Below, piece after piece: positions 33,650 through 44,497 of a stretch of DNA of 64,000 nucleotides. This stretch comes from Brachypterus glaber (Eukaryota; Arthropoda; Insecta; Coleoptera; Kateretidae). The position numbers were made by a program, and so were the translations under genes. The DNA lies in NCBI GenBank assembly GCA_958510825.1, contig OY294046.1, positions 10,704,847 to 10,768,846 of the forward strand, given 5' to 3'. Below the pieces are notes generated by a model. It ran no database searches. It saw only the letters and a program-made list of their open reading frames with translations, and was not told where the DNA came from. The number at the start of each line of letters is the position of its first letter. Position 1 is the first letter of the stretch.

Positions 33650-33965
33650 CAGGACCACAAAAAAAAACAAAAAGTCAGTTTTTTAGAAACCAGACTATAT
33701 TTTTTCTACGTATTTCTAAAAACGAATATGCCAATGAAAAAAAAAATTGACCCTCAAAGTTTTGAGATATAGCGCACAATGTTTTTTTTGTATGCATTCG
33801 AGGAAAAAATAAATCCGCAATAATTCATTAAATTTTTTTTTATGAAAATATTGGTAAATAAAAATAATTTATGCCGTTACTTGCAGATTTTAAATATCTA
33901 CCCTAGTTCATTTTTTACAGGGCCCCAAATTCCAAATATGGCATTTTTTTTCTTGTTTTTTTTTA
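33650..33965 (-). repeat. Dispersed repeat, inverted copy of 3835-4065
   Basis: Contains AACCAGACTATATTTTTTCT, GCAGATTTTAAATATCTACC and TTTTTTACAGGGCCCCAAAT. These are reverse complements of blocks in Src intron 2. The stretch 33096-33649 shows no feature. Confidence 0.55.
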
Positions 33966-34884
33966 CTCGTTTACATGGAATCATTAAAAAAAAATCAAGA
34001 TATAAAGAAATAAAAATGTAAATATTTAAAACCTCGCCTCAACGCTAGAGTCGACGCGGCGCCTATGCTAGTACTGGAAATTCACCGACTACTGCTTATA
34101 ACTAAATTAGATACTAAATATCCGTTATAATTCTTAGACAATCTCCGCCACTGTTAATTTAGTTATAATTTTGTATGATGTTTTGTAGTATTTAGATACT
34201 GTTTTTCTGCATGTATTATAAAAACATAACATACGTAGGTGACAGCGTCTAATTAATTTTTTTGCCGTTTATTTAAAAATATTTATTTTGTATTTATTCA
34301 CACAGAAACGACAAAAATTCTAAATTATAATTAATATATGGAACAAAATTATAAAGTTTTTAATAAGTGGGTATCCAAAAATTTTAATGATTCATTGCAA
34401 TTTTTGGTTGGGTACTCATGAATGACGTTTTTGCAACAAGCTTAAAGTAGTATAAACATTTTATCCAACATTATAAAAACCCCATTTAGTGAGACCATTT
34501 TAGCACGTTAACTGCCTATAAAAATCTCGGGGTTTCGAAAAAATCCAATATTACTCTTTTTAAATTAAATATAAAAAGTATTTGTAGTGTTTTGTATATT
34601 ATTATTTATATTAGTGACTGCTCGGGCCCAAAGGCACCATGACTAAAGGGTTCCTAGCAAGAGGTCGGCATACTACGCAGTGCCCACGACAAAGGCCAAG
34701 GCACGACAAATACCAAGGCACGACAAAGGCCAAGGCACGACAAAGACCAAGGCACTCAACACTTAAGTCATCGGTTATTAGTGGGGAACCATATGGCATG
34801 ATATCATGATATTATGACCAGTTGATACTTTCATTACAATAACGGGGTCGGACAACATTTCAGTAGACACGTGCGAAAAGTTAA

Positions 34885-35105
34885 TACGTGTGGAACTAAT
34901 TTCCGCACGTTTGTAAAAACGAAAAGTAATAACAGTAGATAAACATTCACTTTATGTATCTAACACGTTGACTACCGTTGACTCAAATGTCATGAATCAT
35001 GACAGTTGAGTCAACTGCAGTCAACGTGTTAGATATATAAAGAGGCTGTTTATCTACTGTTATTACTGCCCGTTTTTACAAACGTATTAACTTTCCGCAC
35101 GTGAC
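34885..35105. repeat. Large palindrome with CAACGTGTTAGATA arms
   Basis: AGTAATAACAGTAGATAAAC pairs with GTTTATCTACTGTTATTACT. Further in, TATCTAACACGTTGACTACC pairs with GCAGTCAACGTGTTAGATAT; the tip is TCAAATGTCATGAATCATGACAGTTGA. The outer flanks share GTTAATACGTG / CGTATTAAC. Immediately before it, 34818-34862 matches one arm of the palindrome at 58825-59054. Confidence 0.7.
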
Positions 35106-35599
35106 TACGGAAAAGTGAAACTTTCCACACAGTACGATAAAAAAAAATATTAAAAAACAATTAAAAAAAACTACTAATATACAGAACTTCAAATTAGGGT
35201 AGGATCACCGGTTTTAGCCACTGCACCGGTTTTAGCCAGTCAGAGTAGTTTTTTGGGTATAGCTAAGAAATAGGAGACTTTAGATCAAAATTATCGTTTA
35301 AATCCGATTTGAATGATAAAAGTTGGGACAACAAATATGTTAAATAAATTTTAACTGTAGCGAAACGAATACAGCGCCTATTAAAAATTTTGATTTTGAA
35401 AAAAATGTAATTTCTTATTTATTTATTTTTATTTATTTATTTTCTTTAATAAAATATTACATATCTTAAATATATTATAAATTAATTTTCACACTAGGCT
35501 TAGCCTGTATTGTGAAATAAACATATTAACTTTATTTTTATAATAATCAAAATCATGAACATATATATAAAAAAAAAATCAGATAAAGTATATTATAAT

Positions 35600-35616
35600 A
35601 AAGAGAGAGAAATAGT

Positions 35617-35660
<44 letters not shown>

Positions 35661-35661
35661 T

Positions 35662-35727
<66 letters not shown>

Positions 35728-35735
35728 GATAAGAT
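35600..35735. repeat. (GA)n microsatellite in the LINE 3' UTR
   Basis: About 120 bases of GA with a few GATA/AAAGA interruptions, ending in four GATAA units (35720-35741). It lies about 40 bases after the ORF2 stop in the LINE orientation. Open frames here (EREREREI..., LSLSLSLS...) are artefacts. Confidence 0.95.
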
Positions 35736-35775
35736 AAGATTAAAAATATGTACAAAGTTAATAAACCGAACATTA

Positions 35776-38706
35776 TTAAAACAATCTTTTAATATTATTA
35801 CTGTTTTCTTTTACATATATTCTTAATTCCCGCTTTAACCTAATTTGATTAGTATTATTCTTAATACGAACAGGAAGTGGATTGTAGAGTTTTGGTCCCA
35901 AATAAAAAATAAATCTCTGTAAAAATGACTTTTTATACAGCGGTACGTTTATGTGTTCATTACTTGCTGAACGTGTTGTAATGTTTCCTGTTTGCCTGTT
36001 ACTTATATTATTACAAGTCCAAGTTATAGCTTTATAGGCATAAAGTTCCCTTATATCAAATAGTCCTGTTTCTTGATATAAACGTTCAGTGGAGTGCCTG
36101 CGATCTTTTTGTAAAAGTATTTTGAGTATTGTATTCTGTGCAACCTGAAGAGCTTCCAGAGTATTGTGGTACAAACCACCCCATACAGTAATACAATATT
36201 GTAGAATTGACTGAGCAAAGGCGTAATATACGGTGATACAATTTTTTTCGCTTAAGAAGCATCTTAATTCCAGGAAGACATATATCAACTTTCTGAGCCT
36301 TTTAACTAAAGCCTCTGTGTGTTCTTTCCATTTCAAGTGTTGATCAATTATAACACCCAGGTATTTTATAAAAGAGCTTCTTTCAATGTAAGTACTGCGA
36401 TCAGGCAAGTATATTTTATCTGTTACTGGTTGATCAACACCTGTAATGGAAAATGTTATAAATTTAGTTTTTGAAGTATTCAGGCTCAGAGAGTTGATGC
36501 TTAGCCAATCGATAATTTCCTTTAAAACTTTAGAAGCTTGTTCATATACACTGCTCCAAGACTCACCCGCAAGAATAACGGCTGTGTCATCAGCATATGA
36601 TAGAATTTTGCAGTTTTTAATAGTACTAAGCAAATTATTTATGTAAATTAGAAACAACAATGGTCCTAAAACGGTTCCTTGTGGAATGCCTGTACTAACT
36701 TGTTCTGGGTTGCTTAAAACATCATTTACTTTGACACGCTGTACTCTATTGGTAAGGTAGTCCCGGAGCAGTACGTATGCCGTTCCTTTTATACCAATAA
36801 GGTTAAGTTTTTTTAGTAAAATTTTGTGATCAACCGTATCGAACGCCTTTGCTAAATCTAAGAAGATTGCGAGGCATTTTTTATTGTTTTGTATACTTGT
36901 CACTACAGAATTAGTAAATTTAATAACAGCGTCTTCAGTGCTAATGTTTTCTCTAAAACCGAATTGATTAGCGTTTAGGATATTATTTTCTTTTAAATAT
37001 CCATTTAGTCTCTTTTTTAAAGAATATTCAAATATTTTTCCAAAATTATTTATCACTGAAATGGGCCTATAATTTGTGGGGTTTGTTTTCTCACCTGATT
37101 TGTATATGGGCGTTATCACTGATTCCTTCCACTGAGAAGGTATTTTGCCCGTCAAAAATGATAAATTAATTATATGTTCCAAAGGTTGCACAAAATACAA
37201 ATGAAAGGTTTTAATTAGGGAAGCAGGGATCCCATCCGGACCTGGAGCGGATTGATTTTTTAATTTAGAAATGAATAAAATAATTTCGTTTTGATTTACA
37301 GGGTCTAATAGGAAAGTAGCGTTTACTTTGTCGTCAGCCGGTGTCGAAGTTCCATCCCTGTGTATTTTTTCAGCCATTTTTCTACCAATATTGACAAAAA
37401 ATTTATTTATAAAATTTGCTTTTTCTTTTTTGTCATTTATGTTTTTACCTTTTTCATCAATTAAATTACTAAAATTGCAACTTTTTTTTGTTTTTTTATT
37501 GCATGCCTCGTTAATTGTGTTCCAAATTTTTTTCGTATTATTTTTTGCTTGATCTATTTTATTTTTAAAATAATTATCTTTTGTTGTTCTTATTAATGAT
37601 CTTAATAGATTTCTAAATTGGGTATAAGAAAACTTATTTTCGTTGGAGGGATTACGAATAACTTTTTTTTTTAAATTATCTCTTTTTTGTATTGATACAA
37701 GAATTCCATTTGTTATCCATGGTTTGAGTTTACGAAGCTTGCTGCTTATTTTTATTGTTTTTGTAGAATGTTCTATATAACTCTTAACTTTATTTATAAA
37801 AAGGGTGTAGGACGCTTCGACACTGTCTGACGACAAAACATCGGCCCAGCTTTCTTTTTTAAGACGATCTTCTAATAATGTGTGGTCTAATTTACTTTTT
37901 GTGTAATTCTTATTTTGATTTGTGTCATTTTTACATTGATTTAATTTTATTGATAGAAATGGAGTGTAGTGATCAGTTAAATCCGTATGAAAGACATAAC
38001 CTTCAATTTTTAATTTATTTTTAATTGACAAATTATTTATTTTTACAAAAAAATGGTCAATAATTGAGACGCTTTCCTTTACCCTAGTTGGTTTATTTAT
38101 ATAGGATAAGAAGCCCGCTTGCGAAAATGTATATATATAGTCACTTACATGGCTATCAAGTTGATCTAAGAGATTAAAATTAATATCGCCTAAGAAAATT
38201 TCCATGTTTTCAAGAATTGAATTTTGTAAGTAATTATTAAGATCAGTAACAAATAATTTTTTATCTGAACCGTAAGAACGATAAGTTGCTGTCAGTCCTA
38301 TTTTTAAATTTAAACTATTAGAATTAATTAAAACCCTTAAAAAATTTGTTTCTGTTTGCGGAACAATATGAATATCAGCATTTAGACTATCCCTCGTATA
38401 AATTACAAAACCATCATTCCGGTTAAAGCGCGAATTGTTGTAATATAATGTAAAATTAGGTATCGTAAAAGAATCAATATTATCCACACATCGCGTCTCT
38501 GAAAGAGCAATAATGTCTAAATTATCTATATTAAACAATTGCAGATATACTAAAAGCTCATTAAAATTTTTCCTAAGACCTCTTATATTAAAATGTATTA
38601 TATTTAAAACTCTCTTACCACCAATTTCATTTAACCCTTCCTCAATATTTTCATATTCTAATGTATTAATTTGTTCAAGGTCATCTATCTCCTCCATTAT
38701 ATCCAT
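35776..38706 (-). CDS. LINE ORF2: endonuclease and reverse transcriptase
   Basis: 976 aa. An APE-type endonuclease occupies residues about 33-250: FNIRGLRKN, SETR with Glu70, LGDINFN with Asp174 and Asn176, and IDHFF with Asp217-His218. The reverse transcriptase spans about 470-760: APGPDGIPASL at 487, YRPISV, FLDLAKAFD at 615-623, GIPQGTVLGPL at 673 and YADD at 704-707. The thumb and C-terminal region (KYLGVIID, ILQYCITVWG) follow. There is no RNase H, which together with the architecture places it in the CR1/Daphne/Crack/Kiri group rather than the I/R1 group. All catalytic motifs are intact and the frame is uninterrupted. It acts on its own RNA to copy it into a nicked chromosomal target. 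Confidence 0.93.
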   Translation of the reverse strand: MDIMEEIDDLEQINTLEYENIEEGLNEIGGKRVLNIIHFNIRGLRKNFNELLVYLQLFNIDNLDIIALSETRCVDNIDSFTIPNFTLYYNNSRFNRNDGFVIYTRDSLNADIHIVPQTETNFLRVLINSNSLNLKIGLTATYRSYGSDKKLFVTDLNNYLQNSILENMEIFLGDINFNLLDQLDSHVSDYIYTFSQAGFLSYINKPTRVKESVSIIDHFFVKINNLSIKNKLKIEGYVFHTDLTDHYTPFLSIKLNQCKNDTNQNKNYTKSKLDHTLLEDRLKKESWADVLSSDSVEASYTLFINKVKSYIEHSTKTIKISSKLRKLKPWITNGILVSIQKRDNLKKKVIRNPSNENKFSYTQFRNLLRSLIRTTKDNYFKNKIDQAKNNTKKIWNTINEACNKKTKKSCNFSNLIDEKGKNINDKKEKANFINKFFVNIGRKMAEKIHRDGTSTPADDKVNATFLLDPVNQNEIILFISKLKNQSAPGPDGIPASLIKTFHLYFVQPLEHIINLSFLTGKIPSQWKESVITPIYKSGEKTNPTNYRPISVINNFGKIFEYSLKKRLNGYLKENNILNANQFGFRENISTEDAVIKFTNSVVTSIQNNKKCLAIFLDLAKAFDTVDHKILLKKLNLIGIKGTAYVLLRDYLTNRVQRVKVNDVLSNPEQVSTGIPQGTVLGPLLFLIYINNLLSTIKNCKILSYADDTAVILAGESWSSVYEQASKVLKEIIDWLSINSLSLNTSKTKFITFSITGVDQPVTDKIYLPDRSTYIERSSFIKYLGVIIDQHLKWKEHTEALVKRLRKLIYVFLELRCFLSEKNCITVYYAFAQSILQYCITVWGGLYHNTLEALQVAQNTILKILLQKDRRHSTERLYQETGLFDIRELYAYKAITWTCNNISNRQTGNITTRSASNEHINVPLYKKSFLQRFIFYLGPKLYNPLPVRIKNNTNQIRLKRELRIYVKENSNNIKRLF

Positions 38707-38829
38707 TCTCTCTGTTACACTTAAAACTTACAAACTAACTAGATAACTAAAAAGTCTTGAAAAAAATAAAGCTCATAAATTTAAATTTATAAGGATACTA
38801 CATAGTACAATCGCTCAACTAGTTTCCTA

Positions 38830-39492
38830 CTATTCTAGTAATTCTAAGGTATATTTTATTATATCATCTAAACCTTTTAACATAACATTCTTCTTATTAA
38901 TTTCCACATAAATATTCCCGTTGTATGGCCATATTCTACGCCCTTTCAACTTTGTTTGTGCTTCTTGAAGTAGAACTCGTTTCCTTTGTGTAAGATCTTC
39001 GGTAAAAAATACTTTTTCGCCTTTAAATTTTTTTGCGTTTGACATTATGGTTTTTTTATTTTCGTAATTTTTTACTTTTATAATTACTGGCCTTATTTTG
39101 TTGTTAGAAAATCTCCCTATCCTATACAAATGTTCTATGTCATGTGGGCCAATAGGGATATTTTTTTGATTGAAAATATTTGATAATTTATTTGGGAGAT
39201 TCTCATTTTCTTCTTCTTTAATTCCGTAGACACATAAATTATTTATTTTGTTATTTTGTTGAAGGGATTCCATTTGCAACGTCAGCGTGTTTATTGTTTT
39301 TTCATAGTCTGAGATTTTTTTCTTCATGTCGGTAAAAGTTGACTGAATTTTTTCATCGATCAGTTTATCGATGTTTTCAGATAGAAGGTTTATAAATTCG
39401 TTACCTTGAAAATATTCCAACACTGCTTCACTAATGGTTTTCTTAAATTTTTCTTTTTCAGCTTGATTTCTTGTAGCCATTTTAACTATCAC
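38830..39492 (-). CDS. LINE ORF1: coiled-coil RNA-binding protein
   Basis: 220 aa. The first half is rich in E/K with heptad-like hydrophobics (about residues 45-85: DKLIDEKIQSTFTDMKKKI...), predicting a coiled coil for trimerisation. The second half (NNLCVYGIKEEENENLP...RPVIIKVKNYENKKTIM) looks like the RRM-type and C-terminal domains of LINE ORF1/Transposase_22 proteins. These coat the element RNA and chaperone nucleic acids. A second Met (MATRNQ) four residues in may be the true start. The frame is intact, consistent with a young copy. Confidence 0.8.
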   Translation of the reverse strand: MIVKMATRNQAEKEKFKKTISEAVLEYFQGNEFINLLSENIDKLIDEKIQSTFTDMKKKISDYEKTINTLTLQMESLQQNNKINNLCVYGIKEEENENLPNKLSNIFNQKNIPIGPHDIEHLYRIGRFSNNKIRPVIIKVKNYENKKTIMSNAKKFKGEKVFFTEDLTQRKRVLLQEAQTKLKGRRIWPYNGNIYVEINKKNVMLKGLDDIIKYTLELLE

Positions 39493-41083
39493 TAATAATA
39501 CACAACTAAACGTTTTGATTTTTGCGAAAAATTATTTATATTTTTACTTTAAAACCTTAAAAATTTAGACTTTTAGAAGAGCGAAATTAAACGTGTGTTA
39601 AGTACTCTGCGCCATCTATTATGAAAAATAATTTTAAATATCTAATTCAGGTAAAATTAAATTCGTAAAACATTTATATCAAATTAAAGGTAAGTCGTTA
39701 AACAGTTACTTTATTAATATTTTAATACATATTTTGCAGAATTTATTCTTAAATTTGCATGGCGATAACTGGGACACTAATAGGCTTCTCTTTCTAGCTA
39801 TAGCCACAGAATTGGCTAAAACTGGAACCTAAGTAGTACCAGTTATAGCCAATGTCAAAAAATATCAATATGTCAAAATTACTGTACAAATAATAAAGAT
39901 TTTAGAGAAAACCACCTTTAAATATTAGGCAATAATACATTTAAATTAAAAAAGGAGGAGTATTATACAAAATATAGTCGAGACGGGCCATCAAAATGAC
40001 TAAAATGATTCAAGACTAAAGCTGAAAACTAAACATGTCACAATGTGAAATTGTAACATACATGTAAAGTTTTTTGTAAAACTTATAGTGTCGAATATGG
40101 TATAAACTACCAGCTGGTTCAGATCCCAAAAAGACTTAACAAATAAATAAAAAATAAATAAAATTAATAAATATTTATAATTATCGGATAATTATCCAAG
40201 AAAAGATGTATGTAAGAAAAAATGTAATAAAAAACGAAATCATTTTAAATATTGATTAAGAAGTATATATTTTTAAAAAACTAATAATTTTAAATGTTCT
40301 AAAACTATTACAAAAATATAAATAATTTATTTTTAACATCTTTTTAGTTTTGTTTTAATGGTGGCTATATCTGGTGAATTTTTATGGCTAAAACCGGTGC
40401 TTGGGTAGCTAAAACTAGAGAATTAGTATTATTTTGTTTGTTTTTTATTTTAAGCTGAAGTTATATTGTTTAAAAAGAAATAAAAACAGAATTTTTCTTA
40501 AGGTGGCTGTAACTGGGGACGTTTTAATGCTATTTATAAAATCTATCAAAAAAAATATTTTTTTTTTAGCAAAATAGACAGGTGTTGAATTGACGTTGAA
40601 TACACTCTAATTTTAATTAATCACTTTAAAGTTATATTATAATAGTACTAACTACATTATTATCAGTACTCGGCGAATTTCCAGTGCTCGCATAGGCGCC
40701 GCGTCGACTTGACGCGAGGTTTTAAATATTTACATTTTTATTTTCTTCGAAAAACACCGATATATTTACATATTTATAGTTAATATGTATATTCAATATT
40801 GTTGTGTGTAACAAATTAGTCGTCAAATGTTTCGATTTAGTGACCTTTATAAAAATTTCCCTCATAATTCGGCAAAATTATTCCGTAAGCCTATGTTTTT
40901 GTGTTTATTTTCAACGTTGATGAGTCATAACTGAGTTTACGCCCACTACTGATTATTATATTTCTAGTAGTTGCGCCACTGGTAATGACAGAAGTCAGTT
41001 TTCTTTTTTAAAACGGCCGCAGTAAACGGGGAATTATGACTCTTAAATTATGAGGCATTGTATAAAGTAATTTTTTTTTTCAG

Positions 41084-41365
41084 TGTATTTTTGCAATATA
41101 CGAGAAAAAGTAAAACATTTTTTTACGGGCAAGAAACCATCAGGTTTAAAAACGAAAACTTCACACTATTGCCTGAAAAACGTTTTAACGTATGCAAAGT
41201 TATTGGGTCTATTTTGTTTGGAAAATAAGAAAGAAGCAAAGCACCTTAATTTCAATTGGAGTTTTCAAATTTTGTATCCATTTTGTATATTTTTTGGATA
41301 CCTGACTTGTAGTTGTCTTCTTTTGCACTTTACTTTTAAACATGGACATATTATGGAATCAACAG
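41084..41365 (+). CDS. Gustatory receptor exon: N-terminal region and TM1
   Basis: Acceptor is a ten-T tract plus CAG at 41083. The frame reads YFCNIREKVKHFF..., then YAKLLGLFCLE (the LAQ.FGL.PV region of sugar receptors), FNWSFQILYPFCIFF (TM1) and HGHIMEST before GTAGGT. No in-frame ATG precedes the conserved region: the only one is at about 41353, near the exon end. The initiator must therefore be in an exon upstream. The 200 bases just before hold ATGs (40891, 41016) that cannot be tied to a donor with confidence. First base of the split codon is G. Confidence 0.85.
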
Positions 41366-41689
41366 GTAGGTAAAATAAAGTGAAAATGGTACCCAGATAG
41401 CACAGATATTCTTAGAAAATTCCCTTAACAATTCTTAACTCGAGTTTAGCCCTGCGAGGGGCATCCGTGTCCTTCACGAAGATAATACTTTGCGAAAATG
41501 CGGGACATGTAATGAAAAATAAAATTAGTTAGATCAAATTTGAATCGGAAAAAGTCCAAAAATAGCCATTTTGAGATAAGATAGCAAATGTTAGCAAAAT
41601 TTATAGTTTTATTCATTCTGCTTAGGAAAATTAAGAGGGGCATGCCACAGAGCGATATTTCGTCCCTTCAAGAGGCTATATGAGGCAAT

Positions 41690-41790
41690 ATCGAGGGCTA
41701 TATTGAGGCGAAATCAGGCGAAATCAGGCGAAATCGAGGCGATATCGAGACAATATCGGGCGATCTCGAGGCGATACTGATTAATGTAAA
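41690..41790. repeat. Minisatellite of (GAGGCGAWATC)-like units
   Basis: About eight degenerate 10-13 base units such as AGGCGAAATC and GAGGCGATATC, in receptor intron 1. It is flanked by GGGGCATGCCAC (about 41638) and GTGACATGCCCCT (41819), which form an inverted pair. Locally GC-rich. Confidence 0.7.
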
Positions 41791-41884
41791 AGGCGATATT
41801 TCGTACCGCAAATGAAGAGTGACATGCCCCTGGGAACATTATTATTTACGCGACGCTACAGTGCGCGATCCATATATTTACATC

Positions 41885-42230
41885 AGTCAGTTGAAAAACA
41901 GTACTTATCCAGGACAGTTGTCCTGGACTAGTACCTTTCTTGAACTGACTGCTGCAACGTGTTTAAAAAATTTAAAGATATATAGTTAAATAGATAATTT
42001 TATAAGCTTTGAAATGATGTGAGAACACGACCCCCTTTCCATTAAAAAAAAGTCTACCCATGCCCCCCTGTCCACATTTTAAGAGCGAAAAATATTAAAC
42101 ATATGCGAAAAAATAGATTGGGTTGTCTTATTAAAGTGTTTCAAATTTGAAGTTAATATCTCAACTTGTTCAAAAGTTAAGAGGGGGGGGGTGACTTTTG
42201 GACCACACTGTATATACGAGTATGTAATGA
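41885..42230. repeat. Hairpin plus a dispersed segment shared with 54380-54600
   Basis: ATCCAGGACAGTTGTCCTGGAC is a tight hairpin near 41910, framed by AGTACT.../...AGTACC. From about 42000 to 42220 the sequence matches 54380-54600 (TTTTATAAGCTTTGAAATGA, CCACATTTTAAGAGC, GTGACTTTTGGACC). A poly-A run follows at 42296-42317. Confidence 0.55.
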
Positions 42231-42654
42231 AACGTGTTATTTGCAATGCTTGTTATTATTTACTATCATATAAACTAAACTAAATCAAATTTATTAAAAA
42301 AAAAAAAAAAAAAAAAATCGGTTTGAAAAACAGTACATGTCTGCGGTTTTATTTTTTCTGTAATTCATTAATGGTTTTTTTTAACAAATTTCGCTTCTTA
42401 TGTATCGGTCTAGTTAAACACTATAACTTACTAATGCATGCAAACACTGTATAATCAATATTTACGGAAATAAAAGGTTTTTTGTGTTTATCTCAAAACA
42501 GCAATTTTAGACTAGCACTGTTCTTCAACTGACCGATTCATTTAAAGTTCTATTATTTTCTGATATTTACAACTATGGCGAAGGCGCCCCTATAGGTGCA
42601 AATATTAAATGATTTATTTCTGTATCCTGGAAGATACACATACCGTCGATTCAG

Positions 42655-44060
42655 TATTGGTTTGTCGTATCTCCATTTTCGGACAAAATTATATATATCA
42701 ACAAATTTTCGTTTTTATCGAATGAAGATTAAGCTTAATTTCGTTTTCATCGAATGAAGATTAAGCTTAATTTTTGGGTTGGACATATATAAAACTCACC
42801 TGATATATTGTTGGACAATTAAGTACTTTAGTGTCCAACAAACATTTCATCAATATACCAGGTGAGTTTTATTTATGTCCACAAAAATTAAGATTAATCT
42901 TCATTCGATAAAAACGAAACATTGTTGATTTATATAATTTTACATTGGCTATAAAATGGCGGATTTTTTTTTGTTTCACTTGCTCTGCAATACCCTGTTA
43001 ATTTTTACATTTTTAAATTCAGCCGAAAATTATATGTATAAAAAACTGATTGTTTTTTTACTTTTTGTTTCGTTTTCGATTTTATCGTATATAAACGAGA
43101 TACACATAATTTACCTTTTTTTTACTTATTTTACTTCAAAGTACATCATAAGTATAGCATAAGAAAAATAGCGGAAAAATACAACTAATAAAGTTTACAT
43201 GGACATTAAAAAATAGGAGTTCGGGAAAAAAATGGTTTTTTTTTAGCTCTAATTAGCTGTTACTGATCAAATTTTTATTTTAATATTAGTTTTATGTTTT
43301 TTAAGCTTTAGTAAGTAAAAACAAGGTAAATTAAGATACATACTTAATATTTGAAAATTCTTATAGTTCAGAACTTTTATGTTTTGCATACACATACTGT
43401 CGGCTCAGTATTGGTTTGTCGTATCTCCATTTTCGGACAAAATTGTATAAATCACCAAATTTTCGTTTTTATTGAATGAAGATTAAGCTTAATTTTTTGG
43501 GGTGGACATAAATAAAACTTACCTGATATATTGATGAAATGTTTGTTGGAAAATTAAGTACTTTAGTGTCCATTAAACATTTCATCAATATACCAGGTGA
43601 GTTTTATTTATGTCCACCCAAAAAATTAAGATTAACCTTCATTCGATAAAAACGAAACTTTGTTGATTTATATAATTTTACATTGGCTTTAAAATGGCGG
43701 ATTTATTTATTTTTTTGTTTCACTTACTCTGCAATACCCTGCAATTTTTGTTTTTTTACTTTTTTAAGCTTAAGTAAGTAAAACAAGGTAAATTATGTAA
43801 ATCTCGTTTTTATACGATAAAAACGAAAACAAAAAAAAACAATGAGTTCAAAAATGTAAAAAATTACACGATGTTCCATTAAAAAAAAAAAACATTTTTA
43901 TGGCACTTTCGACGAAACCGGAAGTGAAACAAAAAAAATAAACACGATTTTATGACCAATGTAAAATTATATCAATCACCATAGTTTCGTTTTTATCGAA
44001 CGAAGATTAGTCCTAATTTTGTGGGTGGACACAAATAAAACTCACCCGGTATACTCCATC
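42655..44060. repeat. Cluster of five 'E' element arms forming back-to-back palindromes
   Basis: Arms at about 42655-42830 (-), 42855-43010 (+), 43405-43525 (-), 43580-43760 (+) and 43860-44060 (-). Each arm carries the 20-base core TTCATTCGATAAAAACGAAA or its complement, CAGGTGAGTTTTATTTATGT and TATATAATTTTACATTGGC. Another arm lies at 25155. Open frame 42956-43162 is repeat translation. Receptor intron 1. Confidence 0.7.
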
Positions 44061-44308
44061 ACTCTGTAGCAATTTTAAGTCAATAAATAAATAAATAAAA
44101 AATAAAAAAAAAGTGGGGGAGGGAATGCGTGACCCTCAAAATTAAACGTTGAGAAAATCCAAAAAATTAAGATATAGTAGTTTGTTTCGTGTGAATAAAT
44201 CTCAAAATTTAATCAATAAAAATTACTGTTTTGTGCTATCTGGGTACCCTTGATCCGCACTTATTCTCTCGCGAAGTAGTTACTATTACAGATTTTTTTT
44301 TATTTCAG

Positions 44309-44497
44309 TTCAAATTTTATTTCATCTTCACGTAACCTTTTCCTTTCCAATATATTTAAAATTGTCTCAAAGATGGCCACTTTTTATAAATAAGTTGACG
44401 AAAATAGAGGAAAATTTATGTAAAAAATATCCGAATAGGATTAATCTAGAAAAAAAGATTTTCTCTACTGTTGTGATATTTAGTTTTGTAGCGATAA
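44309..44497 (+). CDS. Gustatory receptor exon: TM2 and start of TM3
   Basis: Acceptor TTTATTTCAG at 44308, donor GTAAGT at 44498. Reads QILFHLHVTFSFPIYLKLS (TM2), then QRWPLFINKLTKIEENL, equivalent to the R(R/K)WP.(L/F)M..W..VE stretch of Gr64-type receptors. It ends in STVVIFSFVAI, the start of TM3. Both splice phases match the neighbours (one base carried over on each side). Confirmed by the join to EHG in the next exon. Confidence 0.85.

Larger units (their letters stand above)
35405..39620 (-). mobile_element. CR1-group LINE (non-LTR retrotransposon), near full length
   Basis: Reads on the minus strand: 5' UTR from about 39620, ORF1 39492-38830, a 123-base gap, ORF2 38706-35776, then a 3' UTR. 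The 3' UTR contains a (TC)n run and a CACAATACAGGCTAAGCCTA hairpin (35489-35516), and ends in a TAAATAAATA-type tail at about 35410-35460. Both ORFs are open, so the copy is recent and possibly competent. It replicates by target-primed reverse transcription. It sits inside the 34005-40746 element. A target-site duplication could not be fixed because the tail is AT-rich. Confidence 0.78.
34005..40746. mobile_element. 6.7 kb element bounded by ~80-bp terminal inverted repeats
   Basis: Left repeat about 34005-34092, right about 40664-40746. Both contain TAAATATTTAAAACCTCGC, GTCGACGCGGCGCCTATG and CACTGGAAATTC / TACTGGAAATTC in inverted orientation. Of the interior, about 4.2 kb is a LINE. The remaining 2.5 kb (34093-35404 and about 39620-40663) has no recognised gene. 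It does repeat a GGCTAAAACCGGTG / CTGGCTAAAACCGG motif at 35210-35245, about 39790-39860 and 40387-40420. The GC-rich core GTCGACGCGGCGCC stands out strongly. Confidence 0.65.

Noticed and set aside
34611..34799. 62-residue open frame with repeated CLGLCR(A/G)
   Set aside because: Comes from a short tandem CAAGGCACGACAAAG-type repeat (about 34690-34755) within the 6.7 kb element; no protein family.
35555..35773. Open frames rich in ERERER / LSLSLS on the two strands
   Set aside because: Translations of the (GA)n microsatellite in the LINE 3' UTR.
41083..41085. GTG at the start of the receptor exon as initiator
   Set aside because: It coincides with a strong CAG acceptor after ten Ts; eukaryotic genes rarely start at GTG, and the codon is more likely split by an intron.
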